Positions 1-8,728 of a stretch of 64,000 nt of DNA are shown here, piece after piece. The DNA comes from Rhizobium sp. Its GTDB lineage: Bacteria > Pseudomonadota > Alphaproteobacteria > Rhizobiales > Rhizobiaceae. Each line of letters starts with the position of its first letter. Within the stretch, counting starts at the first letter, position 1. The stretch is from positions 62,001-126,000 of the forward strand of contig JAHHDR010000018.1 of assembly GCA_019739215.1 (NCBI GenBank). Direction: 5' to 3'. The notes under the pieces were generated by a model. The model had not been told where the DNA came from. It searched no databases and saw nothing but the letters and a program-made list of their open reading frames with translations. A program made the position numbers and the translations under genes.

Positions 1-431
1 CAGACGTCTTGGGCCGAATTGCTCGAATCGTGGACCAGTTGTCCCGGGAGCTAATCGAGGAGGAGGACGCAGCCTCCATTCTCCCGCCTTTGCGAGCCCA
101 AAGAGACGCGCTTAAGGCCGATCTTGCCGCCGAAGAGCCTCCGACAAAAATCATTGAGATGAAGCCAAAGGCAGTCGAAAAATTCAGGCAGGAGATCGAG
201 GGGCTTGCGGAGCTGCTGAAAAACAAGACCGACGACGTGCCGCTGGAATTCAGCAAGAGCTTCCGGGAAGTCGTATCAGCGATTCTCGTCGAACCGCGCA
301 AAGCCGGTGAAGAGTACCGCTATGAGATCAAAGGATGGCTCTCAGCCCTCGCAGGACCGGATTTGTCGGCTGTTTCGGCTAATTTGATGGTAGCGGGAGG
401 CAGAGTTGAACTGCCGACCTTGGGGTTATGA
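1..431 (+). CDS. Serine recombinase, C-terminal part (cut by window edge)
   Basis: The frame is open from the left edge (codons in phase with position 3) and ends with TGA at 429-431. The residues look like the C-terminal region of a large serine recombinase: a charged helical stretch (QLSRELIEEEDA), then a helix-rich segment and a VVSAILVEP / YEIKGWLSAL strand pair as found after the zinc-ribbon domain of this family. The catalytic resolvase domain lies outside the window. The last 14 or so residues (ending RVELPTLGL) are read from the antisense of the tRNA gene, so the frame runs across a probable attachment site. The family call is by resemblance only; a tail of another phage or element recombinase is possible. 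Confidence 0.6.
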   Translation, partial: DVLGRIARIVDQLSRELIEEEDAASILPPLRAQRDALKADLAAEEPPTKIIEMKPKAVEKFRQEIEGLAELLKNKTDDVPLEFSKSFREVVSAILVEPRKAGEEYRYEIKGWLSALAGPDLSAVSANLMVAGGRVELPTLGL

Positions 432-464
432 GTCCCACGCTCTAACCAACTGAGCTATCCCGCC
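388..464 (-). tRNA. tRNA-Met (anticodon CAT)
   Basis: Read on the minus strand, the acceptor begins GGCGGGA and ends TCCCGCT-A with an encoded CCA at 388-390. The D arm is GCTC...GAGC, the anticodon loop is CTCATAA, and the T arm is GGCAG-TTCAACT-CTGCC. The CTCATAA loop and overall layout match elongator tRNA-Met rather than the initiator. A CAT anticodon is also used by tRNA-Ile2 (lysidine-modified), which cannot be fully excluded. Oddities are a G-U first acceptor pair and an A-C at the base of the anticodon stem. Its 3' half overlaps the recombinase frame, as expected for an integration target. Confidence 0.88.
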
Positions 465-584
465 ATGGCCGTCCAGGAAACGCTCAAGGAGCAATCCCGA
501 CCAGACGGGCGGCTTATAAGTCGCGCCTTCCCGTCCTGTCAAGCGATATCGGGCGATTTTTGCGGCGGTTTTAGGCCGCGCTTT

Positions 585-1781
585 CTAGGCCGCGATATGG
601 CCGGCAAGCAGGTCCCGAAGCATGATTTCCGCGCGCTCGTCCTTCTCGGACCGTTCGATGAAGCCGCCGCCATAGACGCGCGCATCCTCGCCGGTGCCGG
701 AATAGAGGGCACAGGCCTGGCCGGGTGCGACGCCGGCCTCGCCTTCCGCCAGTTCGACATAGATGCCGTTCTCGCCGGCGAAGAGCCGCGCTGGTTTCGG
801 CGGGCGCGAGGACCGCACCTTGGCGAAGCAATCCATGCCGTCCCGCGCCATGTCGACGATGTCGCCGTCGCCCAGCCAGTTGACGTCGCGCAGGTACAGC
901 CGGCGCGTGTCGAGCGCCTCCTTCGGCCCGACGATCACCCGGCGCGAACGGGCATCGAGATGGACCACATAGAGCGGCTCGCCGACCGCGACGCCGATGC
1001 CGCGACGTTGGCCGATCGTGTAATGCAGGATGCCCTCATGCGTGCCAAGCACGCGACCGTCGAGATGCACGATCTCGCCACCGAGCTTGGCATCCGGCCT
1101 GAGCTTGGTGATGACGTCGGAATACTTGCCCTGCGGCACGAAGCAGATGTCCTGGCTGTCGGCCTTCTCGGCAACGACGAGGCCCATCTCGGCCGCATGC
1201 GCCCGCACCTCGGCCTTGGACATGGCGCCGAGCGGGAAGCGCAGGTAATCGATCTGCTCCTGCGTTGTGGCGAACAGGAAGTAGCTCTGGTCGCGTTCGG
1301 CGTCGATCGGCCGGAAAAGCGCCCGGCGTTCCCGGTGTTCCGGCGTCGGGGCGGGCCGCGAGCGGATGTAATGGCCCGTTGCCAGCGCATCGGCGCCCAG
1401 TTCCTTGGCCGTGACCAGCAGATCGGCGAACTTGACGGTCTGGTTGCAGGCAACGCAGGGGATCGGGGTCTCGCCCGCGACATAGCTTTCCATGAACGGA
1501 TTGATCACCGCATCGCGAAAGCGGCGCTCGTAGTCGAGCACGTAATGCGGAATGCCCAGGGTCTCGCAGACGCGGCGGGCATCGTCGATATCCTGGCCGG
1601 CGCAGCACGAACCGGCGCGGTGCACGGCCGCGCCATGGTCGTAAAGCTGCAGCGTGATGCCGATGACCTCGTAGCCCTCGCGCTGCAACAGCCCGGCCAC
1701 CACCGACGAGTCGACACCACCCGACATGGCGACGACCACGCGGGTATCTTCTGGACGCTTGTCGAAATCGAGGCTGTTCAC
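585..1781 (-). CDS. mnmA: tRNA-specific 2-thiouridylase MnmA
   Basis: MnmA uses ATP and a persulfide to thiolate U34 of tRNAs for Lys, Glu and Gln in the cytoplasm. The protein has the PP-loop SGGVDSS at residues 20-26, the CVACNQ cysteine motif near residue 112 and the second catalytic cysteine in DSQDICF near residue 213, then the C-terminal beta-barrel. About 398 residues is the usual length. I chose the GTG at 1781 because it gives the family N-terminus (VNSLDFDK); a longer frame reaches 1901 but its first 40 residues look non-coding. It is divergent from sciP, as in rhizobia. Confidence 0.95.
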   Translation of the reverse strand: MNSLDFDKRPEDTRVVVAMSGGVDSSVVAGLLQREGYEVIGITLQLYDHGAAVHRAGSCCAGQDIDDARRVCETLGIPHYVLDYERRFRDAVINPFMESYVAGETPIPCVACNQTVKFADLLVTAKELGADALATGHYIRSRPAPTPEHRERRALFRPIDAERDQSYFLFATTQEQIDYLRFPLGAMSKAEVRAHAAEMGLVVAEKADSQDICFVPQGKYSDVITKLRPDAKLGGEIVHLDGRVLGTHEGILHYTIGQRRGIGVAVGEPLYVVHLDARSRRVIVGPKEALDTRRLYLRDVNWLGDGDIVDMARDGMDCFAKVRSSRPPKPARLFAGENGIYVELAEGEAGVAPGQACALYSGTGEDARVYGGGFIERSEKDERAEIMLRDLLAGHIAA

Positions 1782-1953
1782 GGGGCGGTTTTTCTTCTGG
1801 ACCGGCAATCTTGGTCGGGGTTTAGCATGAATTTCACACGGGATATAGGAGCTTGCCGGAGCGGCGGCAAGCCGGCAAATCCGGCGAATTGGCGCGCTCA
1901 TGGCCGCATAATTTTGTTTTCAATAAGGTTTTTGGAAAATTCTTCCGTGACGT

Positions 1954-1968
1954 TTAGGCAATTTTTAA
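1954..1968 (+). promoter_or_regulatory. Possible degenerate CtrA half-match upstream of sciP
   Basis: TTAG-N7-TTAA lies 53 bases before the sciP start, one mismatch from the CtrA consensus TTAA-N7-TTAA. It is listed because SciP acts on CtrA and two perfect boxes occur elsewhere in the window. The surrounding DNA is AT-rich, so a chance match is likely. Confidence 0.25.
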
Positions 1969-2020
1969 ATCTGCATACGTAAAGTCACTCCATATGGTCT
2001 TTGTTTGTGTAGAGAGTCCA

Positions 2021-2296
2021 ATGACCGAAGCAATTCGTCCACGTGTTAAATATGTCATCGGCCCCGATGGCAGTCCGCTTACCATTGCCGATCTACCACC
2101 GTCCAATACGCGGCGCTGGGTGATCCGGCGCAAGGCGGAAGTCGTCGCAGCCGTGCGTGGCGGCCTCCTCAGCCTCGAAGAGGCGTGCGACCGTTACACC
2201 TTGACGGTGGAAGAATTCCTTTCCTGGCAGGCATCGATCTCCGAGCATGGCCTGGCTGGCCTGCGCACGACGCGGATCCAGCAGTACCGCCACTAG
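2021..2296 (+). CDS. sciP: SciP-family CtrA inhibitor (DUF1153)
   Basis: This is a 91-residue basic helix-turn-helix protein of the DUF1153 family. In Caulobacter SciP binds the master cell-cycle regulator CtrA and blocks its activation of transcription; rhizobial orthologues are highly conserved. Visible hallmarks are the N-terminal YVIGPDGSPLT and the helical RRKAEVVAAVRGGLLSLEEAC segment followed by YTLTVEEFLSW. I chose the ATG at 2021 over the in-frame ATG at 1994 because homologues begin MTE/MTD before this motif. It is transcribed divergently from mnmA and is followed by a strong hairpin terminator, so it is monocistronic. Confidence 0.9.
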   Translation: MTEAIRPRVKYVIGPDGSPLTIADLPPSNTRRWVIRRKAEVVAAVRGGLLSLEEACDRYTLTVEEFLSWQASISEHGLAGLRTTRIQQYRH

Positions 2297-2317
2297 CGAT
2301 CAGCACTCCTGTTTCAG

Positions 2318-2343
2318 AAGGCCGGGTCATTCCCGGCCTTTTT
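2318..2343 (+). terminator. Rho-independent terminator of sciP
   Basis: A perfect 9-bp stem (AAGGCCGGG / CCCGGCCTT) with a short loop is followed by a T run, 22 bases after the sciP stop. Confidence 0.9.
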
Positions 2344-2446
2344 GTGTTTCAGATCATGCCCTTGATGCCGATTTTCCCCGGCCTTCCGGCATGCCGCATA
2401 ATGATCCCGGCACAGCTTTGTGACCTTTATTGCAGAGGATCATTTC

Positions 2447-3481
2447 ATGACGGAAGAAACAATCAATCTCGCCCTCCCCTATATTCTCTCCGCCCAGGCA
2501 CAGAAACACGTGACCCACAATGAGGCGCTCCGGCGCCTCGACGGCATGGTGCAGATGGTGTTGCAGGAAGAGACGCCCACCCCGCCCGGTTCGCCCGTCG
2601 AGGGCCAGTGCTTCGCCGTCGGCGCCTCGCCTTCCGGCGCCTGGAGCGGCAAGGCCGGCAAGATCGCGCTGTTCGAGGACGGTGCGTGGCTCTTTCTCAC
2701 GCCGCGCAGCGGCTGGATCGGCTGGTTCGTCGATGCCATCAGGCAGAAGATCTGGACCGGCTCGGCCTGGGCGGACCTGCTCGCCGAAAGCACGATCCCG
2801 CAACTCGGCATCAACGCCACCGCCGATGCCACCAACCGGCTCACGCTCTCCGCCGCAGCCACCCTGTTCAATCATGCCGGCAGCGGCCATCAGTTGAAGC
2901 TCAACAAGAATGCGGCGGGCGACACGCTCTCCCTCGTCTACCAGACCAACTGGTCCGGCCGCGCCGAAATGGGTCTCGCCGGTTCCGACGATTTCGAGAT
3001 CAAGGTCTCCGGCGACGGTTCGTCATGGGCCACCGCGCTCAAGGCCACGTCGGGCGGTGCGGTTCTGATGCCGGGCCGCCCGCTGGTGCGGGCCACCTAC
3101 GGCGAGACGACCCTGACGCCGGCGGATGATACCCGCACCGGCTTCGGCACGATGAACATCAGCCAGGGCGGCTTCTCGTTGGGCGCGACGGTGACATCCG
3201 GCGTCGGCAGCCGGCTCGTCGTGCCGGTCTCGGGCTTCTACATGATCGCGCTCAATGTCTCGTCGGTCGCATCCGCCAGCTATGCCGTCTCGGTGCAGCA
3301 GAACGCCTCGACCAGCCTGTTGACGGTGCGCGACAGCGACAGCGGATCCGCAAGCTACAGCCAGTCGGCGACCAACCTGGCCTATCTGACGGCCGGGGAC
3401 TGGATCGCACTGCACCACGGCGGGACTGCGGAGTTCCAGTTCGGCTGGGGCAAGACCGAACTGGTGATGGCGCTGATGTGA
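2447..3481 (+). CDS. DUF2793 domain protein (phage-tail/GTA-like)
   Basis: The protein has 344 residues. Its first 110 match the DUF2793 pattern: NLALPYILSAQAQKHVTHNEAL followed by GWIGWFVDAIRQKIWTGSAW. This family is found in phage and gene-transfer-agent related loci of Alphaproteobacteria; its exact role is unknown. The C-terminal part is rich in Ser, Gly and Ala and resembles a C1q/TNF-like beta sandwich (GFGTMNISQGGFSLGA onwards), as in tail-fibre tips. The ATG at 2447 has a GAGGA Shine-Dalgarno 7 bases upstream. No other phage structural gene is adjacent, so it stands alone here. Confidence 0.7.
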   Translation: MTEETINLALPYILSAQAQKHVTHNEALRRLDGMVQMVLQEETPTPPGSPVEGQCFAVGASPSGAWSGKAGKIALFEDGAWLFLTPRSGWIGWFVDAIRQKIWTGSAWADLLAESTIPQLGINATADATNRLTLSAAATLFNHAGSGHQLKLNKNAAGDTLSLVYQTNWSGRAEMGLAGSDDFEIKVSGDGSSWATALKATSGGAVLMPGRPLVRATYGETTLTPADDTRTGFGTMNISQGGFSLGATVTSGVGSRLVVPVSGFYMIALNVSSVASASYAVSVQQNASTSLLTVRDSDSGSASYSQSATNLAYLTAGDWIALHHGGTAEFQFGWGKTELVMALM

Positions 3482-3498
3482 CGCCATCCCGGATGTAC

Positions 3499-3523
3499 GC
3501 CCCGGCCGGGAGCCGGCCGGGGC
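3499..3523. terminator. Bidirectional hairpin between convergent genes
   Basis: A perfect 9-bp GC stem (GCCCCGGCC / GGCCGGGGC) sits between the convergent DUF2793 gene and serA. It has no clear T run, so termination strength is uncertain. Confidence 0.6.
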
Positions 3524-3530
3524 GCGTTGC

Positions 3531-5126
3531 TCAGTCAATGTTGAACACCAGCGGCTTGGCGGAATCGATCTCCTTGCGCTCGCGGAGCTTGGCGAGCACG
3601 TCCTCCGGCACCGGCGCATCGACATAGAGCAGCGCGATCGCATCGCCGCCGGCGCGGTCGCGGCCGAGCTGGAAGTTGGCGATATTGACGCCGGCATCGC
3701 CGAAGGTGGTGCCGAGCAGGCCGATGATGCCGGGCACGTCGCCATTGGTGGTGTAGACCATGTTGCGGCCGACTTCGGCGTCGAGATTGATGCCCTTGAT
3801 CTGGATGAAGCGCGGCTTGCCGTCGGAGAAGCAGGTTCCGGCGATCGAGCGGCTCATGTCGTCGGTCTTGACGGTGAGCTTGATATAGCCGTCGAACACG
3901 CCCGTCTTGTCGCGCTTGACCTCTGACAGCACGATGCCCTTCTCCTTGATCATGACAGGCGCCGAGACCATGTTGACGTCGGCGACCTGGGTCCGGATCA
4001 AGCCGGCCAGCAGTGCCGAAGTCAGCGCCTTGGTGTTCATCTCGGCCGTCGCACCATCATAGAGGATTTCGATTTCCTTGATCGGCGTCTCGGTCACCTG
4101 GCCGACAAACGCGCCGAGGCAATCGGCGAGCTTGATGTAGGGCTTGAGGATCGGCGCTTCCTCGGCCGTGATCGAGGGCATGTTGATCGCGTTGGAGACT
4201 GCGCCCTTGACCAGGTAGTCCGACATCTGCTCGGCAACCTGCAGGGCCACATTCTCCTGCGCTTCCGTCGTCGCGGCGCCAAGATGCGGCGTGCAGACCA
4301 CGTTGGGAAGGCCGAAAAGCGGTGAGGCCTCGGCTGGCTCGACCTCGAACACGTCGAAGCCCGCACCGGCAACCTTGCCCGACTTGATGGCTTCGGCGAG
4401 ATCGGCCTCGACGACGAGACCGCCGCGCGCGCAATTGATGATGCGGACGCCGTCCTTCATCTTGGCGATTGCCGTCTTGTCGATGATGTTGCGAGTCTTG
4501 TCCGTCAGCGGCACATGCAGCGTGATGAAATCGGCGCGTGCAAAAAGCTCGTCGAGTTCGACCTTCTCGACGCCCATTTCCAGCGCGCGCTCCTTGGACA
4601 GGAAGGGGTCATAGCCGATGACATGCATCTTGAGCCCGATGGCACGCTGGCAGACGATGCCGCCGATATTGCCGCAGCCGATGACGCCGAGTGTCTTGCC
4701 GGTTATTTCGACCCCCATGAACTTGGACTTTTCCCACTTGCCGGCCTGGGTCGAGGCGTCGGCGGCGGGAAGCTGGCGGGCTACCGCGAACATCATGGCG
4801 ATGGCGTGCTCGGCCGTGGTGATCGAATTGCCGAACGGCGTGTTCATGACGATGATACCGCGGCGCGAGGCAGCGGGGATATCGACATTGTCGACGCCGA
4901 TGCCGGCACGGCCGATGACCTTTAGATTGGTGGCGGCGGCGATCAGCTTCTCCGTCGCCTTGGTGGCGGAGCGGATGGCGAGGCCATCGTAATTGCCGAT
5001 GATCTCGGCGAGCTTTTCCTTGTCCTTGCCGAGCTTCGGCTGAAAGTCGACGTCGACGCCGCGATCGCGGAAGATCTGGACGGCGGTTTCCGAGAGTTCG
5101 TCGGATACGAGTACGCGCGGTGCCAT
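3531..5126 (-). CDS. serA: D-3-phosphoglycerate dehydrogenase SerA
   Basis: SerA catalyses the NAD-dependent oxidation of 3-phosphoglycerate, the first step of serine synthesis. At 531 residues it is the long type: an N-terminal substrate domain, a Rossmann domain with GCGNIGG near residue 150, the catalytic histidine in CTPHLGAAT near 285, an intervening ASB-like domain and a C-terminal ACT domain (NGDVPGIIGLLGTTFGDAGVNIA). The start has an AGGAGG site 7 bases upstream. It lies 72 bases downstream of serC on the same strand, so the two steps are probably co-transcribed. Confidence 0.96.
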   Translation of the reverse strand: MAPRVLVSDELSETAVQIFRDRGVDVDFQPKLGKDKEKLAEIIGNYDGLAIRSATKATEKLIAAATNLKVIGRAGIGVDNVDIPAASRRGIIVMNTPFGNSITTAEHAIAMMFAVARQLPAADASTQAGKWEKSKFMGVEITGKTLGVIGCGNIGGIVCQRAIGLKMHVIGYDPFLSKERALEMGVEKVELDELFARADFITLHVPLTDKTRNIIDKTAIAKMKDGVRIINCARGGLVVEADLAEAIKSGKVAGAGFDVFEVEPAEASPLFGLPNVVCTPHLGAATTEAQENVALQVAEQMSDYLVKGAVSNAINMPSITAEEAPILKPYIKLADCLGAFVGQVTETPIKEIEILYDGATAEMNTKALTSALLAGLIRTQVADVNMVSAPVMIKEKGIVLSEVKRDKTGVFDGYIKLTVKTDDMSRSIAGTCFSDGKPRFIQIKGINLDAEVGRNMVYTTNGDVPGIIGLLGTTFGDAGVNIANFQLGRDRAGGDAIALLYVDAPVPEDVLAKLRERKEIDSAKPLVFNID

Positions 5127-5198
5127 GGAAGGCCTCCTGAAAGATAGATGGATCCGGGGATGGGCGCCTCCTCCGCAATGCGGGGGAGACTCAGGAAA

Positions 5199-6377
5199 TC
5201 AGGCCGCCTTGGAGGCCAGCGTCGCCTTCTGCTTTTCGAAAGCATAGGTCAGCCACGGCATCAGCGCCTCGACATCCGACGTGTTGATCGTCGCTCCGCA
5301 CCAGATGCGGAGACCCGAGGGCGCATCGCGATAGGCGCCGATATCGACGCCGGCACCCTCCTTCTCGAGCGTCGCGACGATGCCCTTGGCAAAGGCCTCC
5401 TGTGCGTCGGCATCGAGCGCGGTGACCGCGGGGTCGACGATCTTAAGGCAGACGGACGTGTTGGAGCGCGTCTCGGCGACGTCGGCGAGATTGGCGAGCC
5501 AGGGGTTCTTGTCGCAGAAATCGAAGATCACCCTCGCATTGGCGTCGGCCCGGGCCATCAGCGCCTTTAGGCCCCCGAGTTCCTTCGACCACAGCAGCGC
5601 ATCGATATAGTCCTCGACGCAAAGCATCGACGGCGTGTTGATCGTCTCGCCCTGGAAGATGCCCTCGATGATCTTGCCGCCCTTGGTCATGCGGAAGATC
5701 TTCGGCATCGGCCAGGTCGGCTCATAGCTCTCAAGACGCTCGACGGCGCGCGGGCTGAGGATGATGACGCCATGCGCGCCCTCGCCGCCCAGCACCTTTT
5801 GCCAGGAGAAGGTGACGACATCGAGTTTTTGGAAATCGAGGTTCTGCGCAAACGCGGCGGAGGTCGCGTCGCAGATCGTCAGTCCCTTGCGGTCGGCGGG
5901 GATGAAGTCGCCATTGACGACCCGCACGCCCGATGTCGTACCGTTCCAGGTGAAGACGACGTCGCGGTCGAAATCGACCTTGGAGAAGTCGACCAACTGG
6001 CCGTAGGGCGCCACGAACTTGCGGGCGTCGGCAATCTTGAGTTCCTTGAGAACGTCGGAGACCCAGCCCGAACCAAAACTTTCCCAGGCGACCATGTCGA
6101 CGCCACGCGCGCCGAGCAGCGACCAAAGCGCCATCTCGACCGCGCCGGTGTCCGAAGCGGGCACGATGCCGACGCGGTAATCGGCGGGCACGTCGAGCAC
6201 GTCGCGCGTCAGGTCGATGGCCTGCTTGAGCTTGGTCTTGCCGAGTTTTGAGCGGTGGGAGCGGCCGAGCGCTGCGTCCTTGAGCGCGTCGAGCGACCAA
6301 TCGGGGCGCTTCGAGCAGGGGCCGGAAGAAAAATGCGTGTTCGCCGGACGCGTCGCCGGCTTGGCGAGTTCTACCAT
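5199..6377 (-). CDS. serC: Phosphoserine aminotransferase SerC
   Basis: This PLP enzyme converts 3-phosphohydroxypyruvate and glutamate to O-phosphoserine, the step after SerA. The 392 residues follow the alphaproteobacterial SerC type ([17 protein letters not shown] at the N-terminus; the PLP lysine in [15 protein letters not shown] near residue 196). The start at 6377 is supported by the GGAAGGG Shine-Dalgarno 9 bases upstream, which is itself part of the leader structure at 6386-6450. First gene of a serC-serA operon. Confidence 0.95.
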   Translation of the reverse strand: MVELAKPATRPANTHFSSGPCSKRPDWSLDALKDAALGRSHRSKLGKTKLKQAIDLTRDVLDVPADYRVGIVPASDTGAVEMALWSLLGARGVDMVAWESFGSGWVSDVLKELKIADARKFVAPYGQLVDFSKVDFDRDVVFTWNGTTSGVRVVNGDFIPADRKGLTICDATSAAFAQNLDFQKLDVVTFSWQKVLGGEGAHGVIILSPRAVERLESYEPTWPMPKIFRMTKGGKIIEGIFQGETINTPSMLCVEDYIDALLWSKELGGLKALMARADANARVIFDFCDKNPWLANLADVAETRSNTSVCLKIVDPAVTALDADAQEAFAKGIVATLEKEGAGVDIGAYRDAPSGLRIWCGATINTSDVEALMPWLTYAFEKQKATLASKAA

Positions 6378-6385
6378 GATAAACT

Positions 6386-6450
6386 ACCCTTCCAGGTATA
6401 TGGCCTCTCGTTGGGGAGAGGTGTCCCGCCGTCGGGAATATGGGAAGGGT
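6386..6450 (-). ncRNA. Structured 5' leader of serC (serC RNA motif candidate)
   Basis: On the minus strand the leader can form a three-way junction. An outer 8-bp helix pairs ACCCTTCC (6450-6443) with GGAAGGGT (6393-6386). It encloses hairpin TCCCG-ACGG-CGGGA (6437-6424) and hairpin CCTCTC-N6-GAGAGG (6421-6404). The 3' strand of the outer helix is the serC Shine-Dalgarno, so forming the junction should hide the ribosome site. A conserved serC RNA motif at this position is known in Alphaproteobacteria; assignment to it rests on gene context and the visible helices. Confidence 0.7.
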
Positions 6451-6503
6451 GATTCCGAGTCAAGCGCATCATGGCGCAAACAGGAGATAAATTGCCGCAA
6501 CGA

Positions 6504-6528
6504 AAAAGCGGGGCCGGGCCCCGCTTTT
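6504..6528 (-). terminator. Terminator downstream of outer-membrane protein gene
   Basis: A perfect 12-bp stem (AAAAGCGGGGCC / GGCCCCGCTTTT) with a one-base loop and flanking A and T tracts. It lies 28 bases past the stop of the 6556-7365 gene and separates it from serC. Confidence 0.88.
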
Positions 6529-6555
6529 CAGTCATTTACATGCAGGTCTGGCGGC

Positions 6556-7365
6556 CTACCAGGTCGTCAGGCGCAAGCCGGTGCGGAATTCGTGACGGGT
6601 GAACCCCTTGTCCTTGCCCTTGTCGCCGAAAGCGCCAAGCGCGCTCTCGTAGCCGTTGAACTTGAACATGCCGCCACTGTCGATCTGCGAAAACCGGTAG
6701 CCGACATCGAGCTTGAGCTTGTCGGTCAGGTCGTAGGACGTGCCTGCCATCAAGGCGTAGGTGAACCGCCAGCTGTCCGCGCCTTCGTTGGCGATCATGT
6801 CCTGGTTGACGTCGTCGCAGCCGTTTCGGCAGGACAGGTACTTGTTGACGTCGCCCCATTTGACATAGCTCATGCCGGCGCCGGCGCCGAGATAGGGGGT
6901 GAACCCCGCATAGGTTCCGAGATCGACATAGCCGTTCACCAGCAGTCCCAGCGCCGTCATGTCCTGGTTGTTATAGCGGCATGACACGTCGCCGCCCGGC
7001 GTGCAGGTCTCCCAGGCACCGCGTCCCTTGAAGTTCGTCTTGAAGTAGTCGAGCGTCAGGTCGCTGCGGAGAAAGTCGTTGAATTGATAACCGGCGCCGG
7101 CATTGAGCGTGAAGTCGTTGGAGAAGCGCCCCTTGTCGAAAAGGTTGGTGGTCGTGGTCGCGGTGGCAAAATCGAATGCGCGCGATGTCGGATCGTCACC
7201 CTCTATCTTGGCGTTGTAGCCAAGGTCGCCGCGGATGTACCAGCCGTCGATATTGGAAATCGTGCCGGTATATTCCGGCGCGTCGACGGGCGGCGGCGTG
7301 TCGAAGGCGAGTGCGGGCGATGCGGCGAGCGCCAGGACTGCAAACAGGCTGTGGCGGATCTTCAT
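6556..7365 (-). CDS. Omp25-like outer-membrane beta-barrel protein
   Basis: A 269-residue protein with a clear signal peptide (MKIRHSLFAVLALAASPALA, cleavage after ALA). The mature part reads as an eight-stranded barrel of the OmpW/Omp25 kind: WYIRGDLGYNA, YQFNDFLRSDLTLDY, YVDLGTYAGFTPYLGAGAGMSYV, LKLDVGYRFSQI, ending with an aromatic residue (LRLTTW), as outer-membrane proteins do for BAM recognition. Four cysteines in two short loops (CTPGGDVSC and CRNGC) may form disulfides. A perfect CtrA-type box lies 73 bases upstream. It is a paralogue of the gene at 9328-10146. Confidence 0.82.
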   Translation of the reverse strand: MKIRHSLFAVLALAASPALAFDTPPPVDAPEYTGTISNIDGWYIRGDLGYNAKIEGDDPTSRAFDFATATTTTNLFDKGRFSNDFTLNAGAGYQFNDFLRSDLTLDYFKTNFKGRGAWETCTPGGDVSCRYNNQDMTALGLLVNGYVDLGTYAGFTPYLGAGAGMSYVKWGDVNKYLSCRNGCDDVNQDMIANEGADSWRFTYALMAGTSYDLTDKLKLDVGYRFSQIDSGGMFKFNGYESALGAFGDKGKDKGFTRHEFRTGLRLTTW

Positions 7366-7437
7366 GACGGTTTCCTCACGACGCGGGCGGCTAGACGGCA
7401 GCCGGAATGCTATGTGGAGAAACTATGCCAACCAGAG

Positions 7438-7453
7438 GTTAACCCGCAGTTAA
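7438..7453 (-). promoter_or_regulatory. CtrA-type box upstream of outer-membrane protein gene
   Basis: On the minus strand, TTAA-CTGCGGG-TTAAC matches the full CtrA consensus TTAA-N7-TTAAC. It points toward the 6556-7365 gene, 73 bases before its start. CtrA control of Omp25-type genes is known in Brucella. Confidence 0.55.
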
Positions 7454-7569
7454 GCATGTTTGTTCGCGGATGGTTTACCCTGCTTGTTAACCATCCGGAC
7501 GCCCCGCATTGTCGCGGGCGGCACGCCTGCGCTATCCATGGATCTTCGAGACTCAGGGAGGGCGGCACG

Positions 7570-8571
7570 ATGGCGAATGCAAGAATTGGAATCATCGGCA
7601 CCGGCATCATGGGCACCGATCACGCCCTGATCCTCGAGGCGGGCGTCGCAGGCGCCGAGCTAGCCGGCGTGCAGGATGCGAACCGGGATCGGGCCGAGGC
7701 CCTCGCCCGGCAAACCGGCGCCCGCGTCTTTGCAGATCCGCAATCGCTGATCTCGGACCCTGGCATCGATGCCGTCATGGTCTGCTCCCCCGATGCCACA
7801 CACCATCCGCTCGCGCTCGCCGCCATTGGCGCGGGCAAGCCAGTGCTGGTCGAAAAACCTCTCGCCAGCACGCTCAAGGAGGCGCGCGACGTGATCGATG
7901 CGGAGATTAAGCACGGCCGGCGGTTGGTGCAGGTCGGCTTCATGCGGCGCTTCGATCCCGGCTATCGCGCGATGAAGGCCGAGCTTGCAGGCGGTCGGCT
8001 CGGACAGGCCCTGTTCCTGCATTGCATCCACCGCAATGCCGTCGCACCGGACTACGTGACTTCCGATCTCGTCATCGCCAGCAGCGCCGGCCATGAATTC
8101 GACATCGCACGCTTCCTGCTCGACGACGAGATCGTCTCGGCAAGTGTCACCAGCCCACGCGCCAGCCGCCTTGCGCCGGGCCGCCAGCCGCAATTCATCG
8201 TGCTCGAGACGGCAAGAGGCGTGGTCGTCGACATCGAGGTCTTCGTCGATTGCGGCTATGGCTATGACGTCAGGGGCGAACTCGTCTGTGAAAAGGGCAC
8301 GATCTCGCTCAACCCATCCCCGCCCACCAGCCTTCGTCACGCCGGTCATGATGGTCACGAGACCCCGCCCGACTGGCGCGACCGCTTCCGCCATGCCTAT
8401 CGCGCCCAGATGGAGGCCTGGATCGCCTCGCTGTCGGGCAAGCCCAATGATGGCGCCAGCGCATGGGACGGCTATCGTGCCATCCGGGTGACAGAGGCCT
8501 GCCTTGAGGCATGGCGAAGCGGCGACAGGATTGCCGTGCCGGTCGAGGACAGGCCTGGCTTCTATCTGTGA
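7570..8571 (+). CDS. Gfo/Idh/MocA family oxidoreductase
   Basis: A 333-residue NAD(P)-dependent dehydrogenase. The N-terminal Rossmann fold has GIIGTGIMG near residue 7 and the family EKP motif (VLVEKPLAS) near residue 96. The C-terminal alpha/beta domain has GHEFDIARFLL, which carries the catalytic histidine region. The overall pattern is closest to myo-inositol 2-dehydrogenase, but no other inositol genes are nearby, so the substrate is left open. The ATG at 7570 has a GGAGGG site 7 bases upstream; an upstream open frame to 7084 only covers antisense of the outer-membrane protein gene. Confidence 0.85.
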   Translation: MANARIGIIGTGIMGTDHALILEAGVAGAELAGVQDANRDRAEALARQTGARVFADPQSLISDPGIDAVMVCSPDATHHPLALAAIGAGKPVLVEKPLASTLKEARDVIDAEIKHGRRLVQVGFMRRFDPGYRAMKAELAGGRLGQALFLHCIHRNAVAPDYVTSDLVIASSAGHEFDIARFLLDDEIVSASVTSPRASRLAPGRQPQFIVLETARGVVVDIEVFVDCGYGYDVRGELVCEKGTISLNPSPPTSLRHAGHDGHETPPDWRDRFRHAYRAQMEAWIASLSGKPNDGASAWDGYRAIRVTEACLEAWRSGDRIAVPVEDRPGFYL

Positions 8572-8728
8572 GGCCCTTGGACACCGGGCGCCGAACATCG
8601 AATGGCGCCTTCGAAATGTCTCATTGGCGATAGACCCATGCGGGGCGACGGCGCCTCCGCGTCCGTCGACCGGGACAACATCACGGCGCGGCTCCCATGC
8701 GGTCCCGCCGTTGAAGAAGGATACCAAG

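Noticed and set aside
465-1982. A 505-codon open frame on the plus strand
   Set aside because: It is antisense to mnmA, whose conserved motifs are on the other strand; the composition is typical of shadow frames in GC-rich DNA.
7084-7569. N-terminal extension of the Gfo/Idh/MocA protein
   Set aside because: It covers antisense of the outer-membrane protein gene and its promoter; the ATG at 7570 with GGAGGG gives the family N-terminus.
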